Counted from the first letter of the stretch, positions 14,198 through 23,060 are shown. The stretch: 29,975 bases of DNA from a virus (IMGVR_UViG_3300031801_000010:1-29975), one strand, 5' to 3'. Made by a program: numbers and translations. Notes: generated from the sequence alone by a model not told the origin.

Positions 14198-15639
14198 TAT
14201 GCTTCTTTAAATCCTATTGGACGATTTCCAGGTGCTTTAGCCATACCGTTGTAACTAAATCTAAATTCATTTTTAGAAAATTTGATAATAGATATTGTTG
14301 TATCTGTAGCAGACATATTCACGGTAACTTGAGAAATGAAATTACCAAAGTCTGCTAATAAATTTAAGGCTTCTTTATATTCCGTTTTAGCATTCAGATA
14401 AGATACTATATAACTACCTAGAGGATAAATCAAGTATCCTCCATTATATTCGTTTTTATTACTCGTTTTGAACATATCTTTCAATGAAGCATCTGATGCC
14501 GCTGGAGTCTTTCCGGGTTGGTCGGATAATACTTTGTCATACACCTTTTTCATTATAGCGATAAAATGGACTTCACTTCTCTTTTTTCTCATTGCTCGAA
14601 TCCACTTGACTAATGCGGTAGTAGATATTTCTCTAAGTTTTGCGCCTTTGGACATTATACCAAGTATTTCCCGTATCTTTTTTGGCTCAAGAGTATCAAT
14701 GAAATCTATGATATTTCCAACAGTATTTCTGCCCTTGTAGTTTACTAAAGCATCGATAGTTTCTAATTCATCCATATGTTTCTGGACAAAAGTATTATTG
14801 ACCGAAAAATTCTTCTTAATAAAATTTAAATTTATTAATGATGTTGAACTACCGCCGGCAGCCTTTACACTATAATAGTGCAATCTACCTTTTTTATCTT
14901 TACCATAAAAATCATATAATCCTTCACTAATATTTGAAGGAAAACCAACGGTTGTCATTTTCTTGTTAGTATGAATAATGTATAATGCTCCAAGAACTTC
15001 ACCAAAATTTTTACTCAAAATTTTGATATCTGATGCGACGACCTCAAATGTATTTGAAGTAGTATATGTTTTTGTGAATCTAGGTGCTGATCCTTCTGTG
15101 AGTCCAGAGCCAGAAATAAGTTTACAAAATTCAGAAAGATATTTCTTAATATCCTTATATTCATCGCCACCATATTTTTGATTTATTTTAGTTGAAACAG
15201 TCGTTACTAAGGCGCTAGATGAGGAAAATTCTTCTCCTCCTAAAGATAATTTATCAGGAGTAAACTCTTTTGAATTTTTTCCACCACTAATAACGCCACC
15301 TTCTTGTTTATCAGAATCCGGTTTACTAATGTTTCCGATACTTACAAATCCTGCTTTAGTTTCGTCTTTAATTTTTACTTTAGCATACGTAGATACACCA
15401 GATTTTGTCACATTCTTAGACATAATCTGAAGTTTAGTGCCTTTTGAATGGCTACTTTGTTTTTCTTTAGAGTCAAGGGAGGATAAAACAGAAGAGTCCT
15501 TAGATAAAGAATGAATATATCCATCACTTTTCTTCCAAGTTGGAACGATATAATAGTCCCACTTTGACATCCCTCCAGACCGTGAATTGCCGGATAAACT
15601 TGCTTCAGAAATAGAACGATAAGATTTAAAACAGAGCAT
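14197..15639 (-). CDS. 480-aa protein with targeting-like leader and possible nuclease domain
   Basis: The N-terminus MLCFKSYRSISEASLS carries a longer variant of the leader: aromatic residues at 4 and 7 and I-S-E at 10-12, a plausible prohead protease site followed by Ala. Residues ~30-105 look like an SH3-type barrel (KGTKLQIMSKNVTKSGVSTYAKVKIKDETKAGFVSI). Residues ~205-262 contain NFGEVLGALYII (E214), then GLYDFYG (D243) and HYYSVKAAGG (K259), the E-D-xK layout of PD-(D/E)XK nucleases. The rest is helical and unassigned. It is the first gene after a good late promoter and the head of a coupled run of four genes. Role as a packaged nuclease is inferred. Confidence 0.75.
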   Translation of the reverse strand: MLCFKSYRSISEASLSGNSRSGGMSKWDYYIVPTWKKSDGYIHSLSKDSSVLSSLDSKEKQSSHSKGTKLQIMSKNVTKSGVSTYAKVKIKDETKAGFVSIGNISKPDSDKQEGGVISGGKNSKEFTPDKLSLGGEEFSSSSALVTTVSTKINQKYGGDEYKDIKKYLSEFCKLISGSGLTEGSAPRFTKTYTTSNTFEVVASDIKILSKNFGEVLGALYIIHTNKKMTTVGFPSNISEGLYDFYGKDKKGRLHYYSVKAAGGSSTSLINLNFIKKNFSVNNTFVQKHMDELETIDALVNYKGRNTVGNIIDFIDTLEPKKIREILGIMSKGAKLREISTTALVKWIRAMRKKRSEVHFIAIMKKVYDKVLSDQPGKTPAASDASLKDMFKTSNKNEYNGGYLIYPLGSYIVSYLNAKTEYKEALNLLADFGNFISQVTVNMSATDTTISIIKFSKNEFRFSYNGMAKAPGNRPIGFKEA

Positions 15640-15674
15640 AATGATTTTATAATTGAATATAATCTAACTCTACA

Positions 15675-15682
15675 TATTTATA
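15675..15682 (-). promoter_or_regulatory. T4-type late promoter (TATAAATA)
   Basis: A perfect TATAAATA on the minus strand between the gp41 stop and the 480-aa gene. The expected start of transcription leaves a leader of about 30 nt before the ATG at 15639. It marks the change from replication genes to the late block and is the best late promoter candidate in the window. Confidence 0.55.
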
Positions 15683-15693
15683 AGAATCAGACG

Positions 15694-17085
15694 TTACATT
15701 TTAAATTCCTTGAATGCCTTCTTTTTGTTGGCACCGGAAAATTGAGATTCATTTGGGGGAGAAGTAGATCCAGAAGAAGTAGTTCCGATGATGTCCTCTT
15801 GAGCAGATTGCTCTGCATCGTACCATTTCATCTTGGCTTTGTCAATACCGATAACAAATCGCCTGAATATAGCGACATCATTGTATCGATTTTTCAACTG
15901 TTTGACCATTACTTGATTCAAATCTTCTAATTCTTCTGTCTGAATAAGAGCAATAAAGAGATCAGCGGTTGCAGGCAATCCAAAACTTTCGGAAGTATCT
16001 TCGAGTCCAACGTCCGAACTTGAAAATCCACCTCTTGTCGTTTGTGTAGCAGACCAAATCGGCAAGTTAAATTCAACTGCCAGGCCTCTGAGTTCTTCTG
16101 CTATTGCTTTAACATAAGTGTATGAATTAACAGAATTTGATCCTGTTAATCTTTGAGATGCACAGATATTCAAATAATCAATATAGATAATATCTGGTTT
16201 GAAATCTTTCTTTAATGATAATTCGTTTAATAGGTGTCTGAAATGACCTGTGTGTGCTTGTGATGTAGGAAATTCTTTAATGATTATCTTACCTTTGACC
16301 TTCTGTTTAAGTTGCTCCATCTTTCTATCGTACATCACCTTGGTTAAATCTTTCAGGCGATTCAATTCGATATCAAGAAGGTTAGCATCGATTCTTTCAG
16401 CAATACGTTCCTCTGCCATCTCCATTGTGACATACAAAACATTCTTTCCTAATGTCAAATTAGCGGCTGCCATATGACACATACCAATAGTCTTACCGAC
16501 ACCAGTACCTGCCATTATAATGTTTAGTGATTTGCGAGTAACTCCACCTTTTGTAATCTTGTTCAGATATTCAATATCAAATGGAATTCTTTCTTCTGTT
16601 GCGTGATAGAATTCATATCGTTCATCAGAATCCTCTAAAAAATCGTGACCGATATGAGTATCAAATGATACTGCTAAAGCATCGGACAATAAGTCTGGAA
16701 TTCCGTCATCCTTTTTCTTCTTATGCTTTCCGTCAATAATTTCTATTGACTCCATAATAGCATTATAGACCGCTTTGTCTTTACAGAACTTTTCAGTTTC
16801 GTCCAGGAGCCAATCGGCATTATTATCTGTTTTTCCAAGAGACTTGATTAATGCTTCCACTTCTTCATATATCGTAGAACTAATATCACTTTTCTCATTC
16901 ACGGCAATTTGAAGTGCTTCTTTTGACGGAACATCATTATATTTCGTCCAGAATTTCTGTATCTCCGAGAACACTACTTTCTCAGAGGCGTCCATAAAAT
17001 ATTCATCCTTCAGAAATACTATTACCTTTCGAGCATACTCCTCATTATGTAGAAGATTGGAAATGATAGTGGCTTCTATATTCAC
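15694..17085 (-). CDS. 41: Replicative DNA helicase (T4 gp41-like, DnaB family)
   Basis: A 463-aa protein, close to T4 gp41 (475 aa). It has an N-terminal helical domain (1-~150), then a RecA-like ATPase core: Walker A AGTGVGKT (192-199), METS-like VTMEMAEERIAERI, Walker B DIIYIDYLN (298-306), and an ATQTTRGGFSSSDVGLEDTSESFGLPATAD segment matching DnaB motifs H3/H4. It unwinds the fork as a hexamer and works with gp61 primase. The start is GTG at 17085, overlapping the upstream TGA as GTGA and preceded by AAGGGA. The C-terminus is a Ser/Gly/Asn-rich tail, probably flexible. Confidence 0.95.
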   Translation of the reverse strand: MNIEATIISNLLHNEEYARKVIVFLKDEYFMDASEKVVFSEIQKFWTKYNDVPSKEALQIAVNEKSDISSTIYEEVEALIKSLGKTDNNADWLLDETEKFCKDKAVYNAIMESIEIIDGKHKKKKDDGIPDLLSDALAVSFDTHIGHDFLEDSDERYEFYHATEERIPFDIEYLNKITKGGVTRKSLNIIMAGTGVGKTIGMCHMAAANLTLGKNVLYVTMEMAEERIAERIDANLLDIELNRLKDLTKVMYDRKMEQLKQKVKGKIIIKEFPTSQAHTGHFRHLLNELSLKKDFKPDIIYIDYLNICASQRLTGSNSVNSYTYVKAIAEELRGLAVEFNLPIWSATQTTRGGFSSSDVGLEDTSESFGLPATADLFIALIQTEELEDLNQVMVKQLKNRYNDVAIFRRFVIGIDKAKMKWYDAEQSAQEDIIGTTSSGSTSPPNESQFSGANKKKAFKEFKM

Positions 17086-17324
17086 GTATTTTCCCTTTTT
17101 TCTGCGTTATCTATTTCTAATTTAATTGCATTATCCACTTGTTCTTCTACAATCAAACAGACCTCTTTATCATAATGAGATTTGTCTAGCGGATTTTCAT
17201 CAATATAATTATAACCAAAAGATATTATATCGCATTCATCTGATAGAGTCAAGTCATATATAGCAAAGGTTGTTTCATCTTTAGTCTTTATATAAAAGAC
17301 ATCGGACATAGTTTGTTCACTCAT
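17082..17324 (-). CDS. Small acidic protein between uvsX and gp41
   Basis: An 80-aa acidic protein. I choose the ATG at 17324 (ATGAGTGA overlapping the uvsX TGA); an in-frame ATG two codons upstream is possible. The middle (FYIKTKDETTFAIYDLTLSDECDIISFGYNYID) looks beta-rich and the C-terminus is helical (EEQVDNAIKLEIDNAEKR). No recognised family. Location between the recombinase and helicase suggests a replication or recombination accessory role, but this is only positional. Confidence 0.65.
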   Translation of the reverse strand: MSEQTMSDVFYIKTKDETTFAIYDLTLSDECDIISFGYNYIDENPLDKSHYDKEVCLIVEEQVDNAIKLEIDNAEKRENT

Positions 17325-18378
17325 CTGCATCTATAGATTGAAGTAATCCAGAACCCATAGAATATTTTTCTTCTACATATTTGGTAAATTTGGGATGATC
17401 AATAATTCCATCCCAAAACTCTTTAGTTTCCGTTACAGCGGCACGAACTTTATTTTCTTCGACTACGCCTGTTTCCATATCTACTTTTGAATACCAGCCC
17501 ATAGTGGGTTTAACAACAAATTCACCTTCAAGAGCAACATCTAATAATCCGGACCACTTCTTAATACCGCCCTCCCAAGTTACTGAAATAGGAATCTTAC
17601 TTTTCTCTTTAACAAACCTAGATTTCTCTACGTTGATAATAAAATTATATCCTTCAATTTCTGTTCCCTTCTTCTCTTGCTGTCTACCAATAATCCAAAT
17701 ATTATCTGCGGAGTAATATACTCCAGTACCACCGGAGACAACCGCTTTAGAGAACATTTCCTGGGTTTGATATGTATGATTGACAGCAACAAGTGGAACA
17801 TCATTCATCGCCAAATATGGAGTAACCATTCTGAATAGTGACTTGAGTTGTTTGGCTCTTGTCATATCTGCAACAGATTTTTCATCCCTAGCATCGTCCA
17901 CTTCTTTCTTAGATGCTAGATTACCAATAGAGTCAATCATAACGTAAACTTTATCTTCGACAGCAATTTCTTCAAGTTGCTTGACAAGGTCAAATTTTAA
18001 CTCTTCAACATTCTTAATTGGAATGTGCATAACTCTGTCGGTATCAATCTTCAAAGAACTAAAATAATGTTCTGGAGTTCCGAATTCAGAATCATAGAAT
18101 AGACAAATGGCATCTGGATATTTATCCATATATGCTTTCATCATCAATAGACCGAATGCTGTTTTGAAATGCTTTGATGGGCCGGCAAGAACTGTCAGAC
18201 CAGGGGTTAGCCCACCATCAAGTCTGCCACTTAATGCGACATTGACCATCGGTACGGCTGTGGGAATTTCGTCTTTCTCTTTAAATAGAGAGGACTTTGT
18301 TAATTGTGTAGATTTAATAGAACCTGCTTTATGCAGGCGCTCCATTAATCTCTTTTGTGCGACAATAGAATCACTCAT
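17317..18378 (-). CDS. uvsX: RecA-like recombinase UvsX
   Basis: A 353-aa protein. It has the UvsX-type Walker A AGPSKHFKT (65-73; T4 has GPSKSFKT), the strand ICLFYDSEFG, Walker B YVMIDSIGNL (D149), and the L1/L2 region around VAVNHTYQTQEMFSKAVVSGGTGVYYSADNIWII. It forms filaments on single-stranded DNA, driving strand exchange and recombination-dependent replication. It is the first gene of its unit: a consensus promoter lies upstream and GGAGAAATAAATG gives a good ribosome-binding site. Confidence 0.95.
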   Translation of the reverse strand: MSDSIVAQKRLMERLHKAGSIKSTQLTKSSLFKEKDEIPTAVPMVNVALSGRLDGGLTPGLTVLAGPSKHFKTAFGLLMMKAYMDKYPDAICLFYDSEFGTPEHYFSSLKIDTDRVMHIPIKNVEELKFDLVKQLEEIAVEDKVYVMIDSIGNLASKKEVDDARDEKSVADMTRAKQLKSLFRMVTPYLAMNDVPLVAVNHTYQTQEMFSKAVVSGGTGVYYSADNIWIIGRQQEKKGTEIEGYNFIINVEKSRFVKEKSKIPISVTWEGGIKKWSGLLDVALEGEFVVKPTMGWYSKVDMETGVVEENKVRAAVTETKEFWDGIIDHPKFTKYVEEKYSMGSGLLQSIDADE

Positions 18379-18408
18379 TTATTTCTCCATAATATAAGTT
18401 AAAGTCAC

Positions 18409-18437
18409 ATTATACACCAATCAAGGTGCATTGTCAA
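18409..18437 (-). promoter_or_regulatory. Consensus sigma70 early promoter for uvsX
   Basis: Minus strand: TTGACA (18437-18432), 17-bp spacer, TATAAT (18414-18409). Expected leader about 24 nt, carrying the uvsX ribosome-binding site. The element starts just after the stop of the upstream 147-aa gene. Confidence 0.9.
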
Positions 18438-18442
18438 GTCTT

Positions 18443-18886
18443 TTATGTTACTGGATTGTCCCTCAACATCTGTAAATCAAAAGGTTTACGTAAATTTCCC
18501 CAACGGGTAAAATAAATAATTGGAAATTTAGGAAACATCTTCAAAAAAGATTTTGTCTCGAAGCCCAATACCCCAGCAACTAAAGTATGGTCAGTAGGAA
18601 CTGATCCTTCTCCATAAATCTTTCGTCCTGCGATTAGAGTGTCTATTCTAATGGTTGTTGCCTGAAATCCATTCAAGGACATTAATTCTGCGGCGATTCC
18701 TTCTGTCCAAATGCTTCCGACAATATATCCATCTTCATCAAGAGAAAATTCCTTATCAGATTCTACCTGTCCAAACTTTGCTCTGATGTTAAGATTAGCA
18801 ATATTTTCCTGGAAGTTTTTTGCAAAATCATCAAATGTAGCCCCCATACTTTGCCCTGCTATTCCTTCTAAGTTTATTTTAGCCAT
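18443..18886 (-). CDS. Unknown protein between DNA polymerase and uvsX
   Basis: A 147-aa protein, MAKINLEGIAGQSMGATFDDF..., with an alpha/beta appearance and C-terminal KSFLKMFPKFPIIYFTRWGNLRKPFDLQML. I do not recognise a family. It is not RegA, which is encoded at 25760-26200. It follows gp43 by only a few bases and probably shares its promoter. Confidence 0.7.
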   Translation of the reverse strand: MAKINLEGIAGQSMGATFDDFAKNFQENIANLNIRAKFGQVESDKEFSLDEDGYIVGSIWTEGIAAELMSLNGFQATTIRIDTLIAGRKIYGEGSVPTDHTLVAGVLGFETKSFLKMFPKFPIIYFTRWGNLRKPFDLQMLRDNPVT

Positions 18887-18894
18887 ATTATTTT

Positions 18895-21384
18895 CTATTT
18901 GAAAAATGATTCAAGCGTACTCTTTTCTTCCCAATCCCAACCAACTGGGTGAAGAACTCCTTCTAATGGAGATAGAAACGCTTTTTCAAATTGTGTTTCA
19001 TAATCAACCCAGCGTTCAACATCGAATTCTGGTGGAAGTCCATCAAGAAAAGCAATCGCATTACTACCAAATGGATTAGGAGTTTTCAAGTAAATGAACT
19101 TTAACTTAGCACCATCTCCAATCTTCTCGGCATTCTTAATATCGTGTTTCTTTAATAATTCATTATACACTTTAGCCGCTCGTGCGTGGATTGGCACAGA
19201 TTTCGTGGCGTGTTCATACTTTGTATATTCGCTTAATCCTCTAGGAAATGCAATATCTGGAATTTCTAAATCGACAAACTCCTTCTTATATTTATGCACC
19301 AAAGATTGTAATTGTCGTTCATTTCCTGTCAACATTATATTAACTGCTTCTTTAAGTTTGCCACGAACATTCGCTGGTGTCGAGGATTTGACAATCTCTA
19401 ATCCTATAACTTTCATCTTAGGCTTCTTATATCGAACCCCTTCAGAATCGTATACATTAAGGGCATAGCGTTTCTTTGCTGTCCAGACTCCTTTATCTGC
19501 GATAACCTCTCGTCCCATAAACATCTTTTGCTCATAAGCATTTACATAATCTGCTAGTTCCTCATATGACTTGGCAATGAAAGGTTCAAATGCTTCTTTT
19601 GTTACCTTATCGATAAGGTCACAAATCTTATTCTTATCATCAGAATTGATAAACTTATCAACAAACTTTCCTAGACGTAGATAAACCGAATCTGTATCAA
19701 TAGCAACAACATAATCATAATCAGTTGTGTCGAGATACTTGTTCAGGTAATCATTCAAGGCTTTTTCAATCCATCGAATTGCTAATTGTCCACCGGTAGT
19801 AACGGCTTCGGCATTGCGTAAATCATAGTATCTGAACCATTGATTACCAATCGCTCCATAAGCAGAATTCAACTGAATCTTTTTAGCCATCTGAATATTA
19901 AGATACTTTGATATTTCGTTGTCGGTATCTTCGCCCTCTTCTTTTCTTTGTTGAGCGTCCAACATTTTCTTCTTATAGACTACACGGTCAGCATAGATTT
20001 TCTCCATTAAAGTTGGAAAGAATCCCCGCTTATCTTTTCGATACATCGTTCCGTTTGGAGCAACAGTATATCCCTTCTTATGTACATCCGATAGGTCTGC
20101 TTCTTTACTCAATAGATTATCTACATCAACATCAGAGTTATGACCTACAATGGTCTCTGGACTGATATTGTATTGCATAATCAAATGCGGATATAGAGAA
20201 TTCAAATCAAACGATACTACCCAATCGTGGAATCCAGTTATGGGTTCTTTAACGAAAGCACCCGTAAAAGTTCGAGTTTTCGAGTGGGAAGTTTTCGTAG
20301 GACATACTATATCCTGTTTTTTCAAATGATCGTAGATAATCGCATCCCAAATATTAACAGTACCGAATACATCCACAAAATTAACTTTAGCATCATATGC
20401 CATTGTTATACCCAAATCAATAATCTTCAACTTATCATCGATCCGTTGGACCAATTCAACATCTTTGATATTATAATCTATAAACTTTTGATGGTCTGTA
20501 CGGGCAAGTTTGAATAAGGAACCAGCTTCTTCGTAAGAAATCTTTCTCTCCCCCAATTCAACAAAGGCAATATGATTTAATCTATAGGATTCTGCAATTC
20601 CTCCGACTGCAAATTTCTTATAGAGTCGCATATAATCCATAGTAGAAACGCCATAAATATCGTATACTACAGATTCCTTGAAATACTTCTGGGTGACTGT
20701 TCGTTCTTTAATCCAACCGAATGGGGAAAGTCTCTTCGTTTCTTTCTGCCCAAACAGTCGAGTTATACGATTAACCAAATATGGAATATCGAAATTCTCT
20801 ATGTTCCATCCTGTTAAAATATGTGGTGGGGAATTTTGATATAGATCGAGGAAATGCTGAAGCAATTCCTCTTCGGTATCCATCTGAAAATATTCACATC
20901 GAATATCATCTCGATGATTTTCCCAGGGTCCAAGACCCCAAGTAAAATAGATATCTTCAATAGAATCATACACGGTGATAGCATTAACTACCGACAATGC
21001 TTTATCCGGTTGAGGGAATCCCTTTTCAGAATCGACCTCAATATCTAAATTCCAAATGCGAATTTTGGAGATATCGTAATCAACATCTCCTTTCCATTCT
21101 TTACAGGTGTATTGAAGTGCAAAATTGTCATTACCGTGAATACCAAACCCCTCAACATTTTCATATTGCTTAATAAACTCTCGGGTTTCTTTGATATTAC
21201 CAGGCGATATCTTATACACAGGCTTGTCATCCAACGTGCGAAAGGGAGTCTCACCCTTCTTACCTTCAACAAACATCGTAGGCTGAAAGTCTTCCCGTCT
21301 AATGAAATCGTTACCTGTTTCGGCGTTCACGCCTCGAACAAGAACCTTATTACCAAGTGTACCTACATAAGTGTAAAATCTCAT
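18895..21384 (-). CDS. 43: DNA polymerase, family B (T4 gp43-like)
   Basis: An 829-aa protein (T4 gp43: 898). Proofreading exonuclease motifs: NLDIEVD (D114, E116), GWNIENFDIPYL (D199) and YNIKDVELV (D308). Polymerase motifs: A, SFDLNSLYPHLI (D393); B, KIQLNSAYGAIGN (502-514); C, AIDTDSVYL (D563, D565). All catalytic acids are present, so both activities should be intact. It is tethered by the gp45 clamp encoded downstream of 29014. The ATG at 21384 is only about 3 nt from the predicted start of transcription and has no Shine-Dalgarno, so the mRNA may be leaderless. Confidence 0.97.
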   Translation of the reverse strand: MRFYTYVGTLGNKVLVRGVNAETGNDFIRREDFQPTMFVEGKKGETPFRTLDDKPVYKISPGNIKETREFIKQYENVEGFGIHGNDNFALQYTCKEWKGDVDYDISKIRIWNLDIEVDSEKGFPQPDKALSVVNAITVYDSIEDIYFTWGLGPWENHRDDIRCEYFQMDTEEELLQHFLDLYQNSPPHILTGWNIENFDIPYLVNRITRLFGQKETKRLSPFGWIKERTVTQKYFKESVVYDIYGVSTMDYMRLYKKFAVGGIAESYRLNHIAFVELGERKISYEEAGSLFKLARTDHQKFIDYNIKDVELVQRIDDKLKIIDLGITMAYDAKVNFVDVFGTVNIWDAIIYDHLKKQDIVCPTKTSHSKTRTFTGAFVKEPITGFHDWVVSFDLNSLYPHLIMQYNISPETIVGHNSDVDVDNLLSKEADLSDVHKKGYTVAPNGTMYRKDKRGFFPTLMEKIYADRVVYKKKMLDAQQRKEEGEDTDNEISKYLNIQMAKKIQLNSAYGAIGNQWFRYYDLRNAEAVTTGGQLAIRWIEKALNDYLNKYLDTTDYDYVVAIDTDSVYLRLGKFVDKFINSDDKNKICDLIDKVTKEAFEPFIAKSYEELADYVNAYEQKMFMGREVIADKGVWTAKKRYALNVYDSEGVRYKKPKMKVIGLEIVKSSTPANVRGKLKEAVNIMLTGNERQLQSLVHKYKKEFVDLEIPDIAFPRGLSEYTKYEHATKSVPIHARAAKVYNELLKKHDIKNAEKIGDGAKLKFIYLKTPNPFGSNAIAFLDGLPPEFDVERWVDYETQFEKAFLSPLEGVLHPVGWDWEEKSTLESFFK

Positions 21385-21393
21385 AATAGATAT

Positions 21394-21422
21394 ATTATAC
21401 TACAAAGTAGGGTCATTGTCAA
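21394..21422 (-). promoter_or_regulatory. Consensus sigma70 early promoter for gp43
   Basis: Minus strand: TTGACA (21422-21417), 17-bp spacer, TATAAT (21399-21394). It overlaps the 3' end of the upstream zinc-ribbon gene. The predicted start (about 21387) lies 2-3 nt before the gp43 ATG. Confidence 0.9.
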
Positions 21423-21804
21423 GTTCTTCCACATTATGACCTACTCCTTCACCTTGACATTTTTTTGTAATTGGGTTCCACCATCCGCCATCAGGACATC
21501 TTGCGTGTGTGAATCTATCTTCTGCTTCTAATCTCGTGGTTGTCTTTTCTCCCTTAGGTGCTATAATTGGTGCCGACATTGGCATTCGAGTTGCTTCGTC
21601 CAACTCTTCTCTTGATGTATTATCATCTACATAAGGTAAAGCCTTATCATTTACATTTTTAAGAGATTGTTTCTTACCACAATATGGACAAAAGTATCCA
21701 ACATCTTCTAAAGTTCTCCAATCTTTACCCGGATTAATCATCATCCAATCGTGTGAACATTTTTCACATTCATACTTCAATATTTTTAATTCAGTTATCG
21801 CCAT
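21400..21804 (-). CDS. Zinc-ribbon protein, unknown
   Basis: A 134-aa protein with YECEKCSHDWMM (CxxC at 13 and 16) and YFCPYCGKKQ (CxxC), an N-terminal zinc ribbon; a second Cys pair near CPDGGWWNPITKKC may be structural. The middle is acidic and probably disordered. The ATG has a GGAGAACACA ribosome site inside the end of the 2OG oxygenase gene. Its last codons contain the gp43 promoter. Confidence 0.75.
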   Translation of the reverse strand: MAITELKILKYECEKCSHDWMMINPGKDWRTLEDVGYFCPYCGKKQSLKNVNDKALPYVDDNTSREELDEATRMPMSAPIIAPKGEKTTTRLEAEDRFTHARCPDGGWWNPITKKCQGEGVGHNVEELDNDPTL

Positions 21805-22408
21805 TGTGTTCTCCTGGATAATGTAAATATGTTTTAATCATATACTTCGTATTACTTATAGGCGTAATAGCAGAGTGCGGAAAACCAAACCAAGACGGAG
21901 TGATTGCTAGTTTACCTCCTACGGGATTTACTTTTAAGTCAATAGATTTAAACCAAGTTTCTCCTCCTTCTTCCACAGTATTGAGATAATACAACATCTG
22001 AAGCATCCGTTTGGATGTATGAACGTCAATGGCATCAATATGCTCTTTATAAAAATGTTTACCAGGATCATATCGGTGCATTCTCCATTGTTCAAGAGTT
22101 ACCGTGTTGAAAAAATGTGCCTCTGGATATCCACTTACTATTAAATCGTTTTTATATCGTTTAAATGAGGAAGCGGCGTGTTTATTCAATACATCCATTA
22201 TGGCAGCCCACTGGGAAGATTCCGTGGCACGTTTCGTGCAATTCATTTCAATTGCATTACGAAACTCATTGTCTGTGTCAACTTGAGCACCTATTCTTGA
22301 CTTTATATGATGATCTTCATCCTCATCAAAAGCATTTATAATTATTGCACAAAATTTAGCTGATAAATTATTGTCGTATATTCTGACAAAATCTGTTAAT
22401 TTTTTCAT
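21791..22408 (-). CDS. 2-oxoglutarate/Fe(II)-dependent oxygenase (prolyl 4-hydroxylase-like)
   Basis: A 205-aa protein with the 2-His-1-carboxylate iron site: H123-x-D125 in YKEHIDAID and H177 in FGFPHSAITPI, followed by KYMIKTYL supplying a Lys for 2-oxoglutarate. YNTV/GGETWF (YYLNTVEEGGETWF) is the usual double-stranded beta-helix hairpin. Such enzymes hydroxylate proteins or nucleic acid bases; the substrate is unknown. The TAATG overlap with the DexA-like gene indicates coupling. Confidence 0.85.
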   Translation of the reverse strand: MKKLTDFVRIYDNNLSAKFCAIIINAFDEDEDHHIKSRIGAQVDTDNEFRNAIEMNCTKRATESSQWAAIMDVLNKHAASSFKRYKNDLIVSGYPEAHFFNTVTLEQWRMHRYDPGKHFYKEHIDAIDVHTSKRMLQMLYYLNTVEEGGETWFKSIDLKVNPVGGKLAITPSWFGFPHSAITPISNTKYMIKTYLHYPGEHNGDN

Positions 22409-23025
22409 TAGAAAGGAATGTCTTCAGATGGTCCTAGTGTGTCTTGAAATGTATAAAGAGCTTTTTGTATTGTTAAATATTCCCTCGCGGCATCGTGTAA
22501 GCAATCGTGATGAATAAATCCTTCAGGTTCTACGCCCATATCCCAGACATCACGGCCGAGTAATGTTAATACAACTGTTTTTGAATCGTGAATATTCCAG
22601 AAGCGCCAGGGGAGTTCGGGTTGATCGCAACCTTCTGTAATGCGGAAGAGGTCGTGTAAAATGCCAAAATCGAAGTGGGAACCTCGTGAATAGGCTTTTA
22701 CTGTATGAGTATCTACACCTTGTTCGGTCAACCACGAGATCATATTTTCTCGTAACTTCGACCAGTGCATATCTTTTGGGGAGGGGTTTAGAATATGTTG
22801 TGCGGCTTTACCTTGCTGATCCCACCATTCAAGAGTATCTTTGTAGATTTTCCTTCCGGCATCGACTTGACTCTTGACATCGAGTTTAGCATAATAGCCA
22901 TTTTCAATCAATTCATCAAATGTATAATCTTTGGTAGAGTCAACTGCGACCATACCAACTGATAAAATTACACAATTATTAACACTTCCTAGAGTCTCAA
23001 TATCTAATATCACCGTATCTTTCAT
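22408..23025 (-). CDS. dexA: 3'-5' exonuclease (DexA/DnaQ-like)
   Basis: A 205-aa DEDD exonuclease: motif I VILDIETLG (D8, E10), motif II RGSHFDFGIL, motif III HHDCLHDAAREYL. It resembles T4 DexA, which degrades DNA 3' ends, probably helping break down host DNA or processing ends. First gene of its unit; AGGAATATATTATG gives a ribosome-binding site, and a near-consensus promoter lies upstream. Confidence 0.85.
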   Translation of the reverse strand: MKDTVILDIETLGSVNNCVILSVGMVAVDSTKDYTFDELIENGYYAKLDVKSQVDAGRKIYKDTLEWWDQQGKAAQHILNPSPKDMHWSKLRENMISWLTEQGVDTHTVKAYSRGSHFDFGILHDLFRITEGCDQPELPWRFWNIHDSKTVVLTLLGRDVWDMGVEPEGFIHHDCLHDAAREYLTIQKALYTFQDTLGPSEDIPF

Positions 23026-23060
23026 AATATATTCCTATTTCACTTATTCATAATACTTTC

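Noticed and set aside
19150-19170. Possible further TATAAT box inside gp43 (attatac)
   Set aside because: No -35 box at a 16-18 bp spacing on the minus strand.
21112-21531. 139-aa open frame on the plus strand
   Set aside because: It lies across the gp43 start, the promoter and the zinc-ribbon gene on the opposite strand; no ribosome site or recognised domain.
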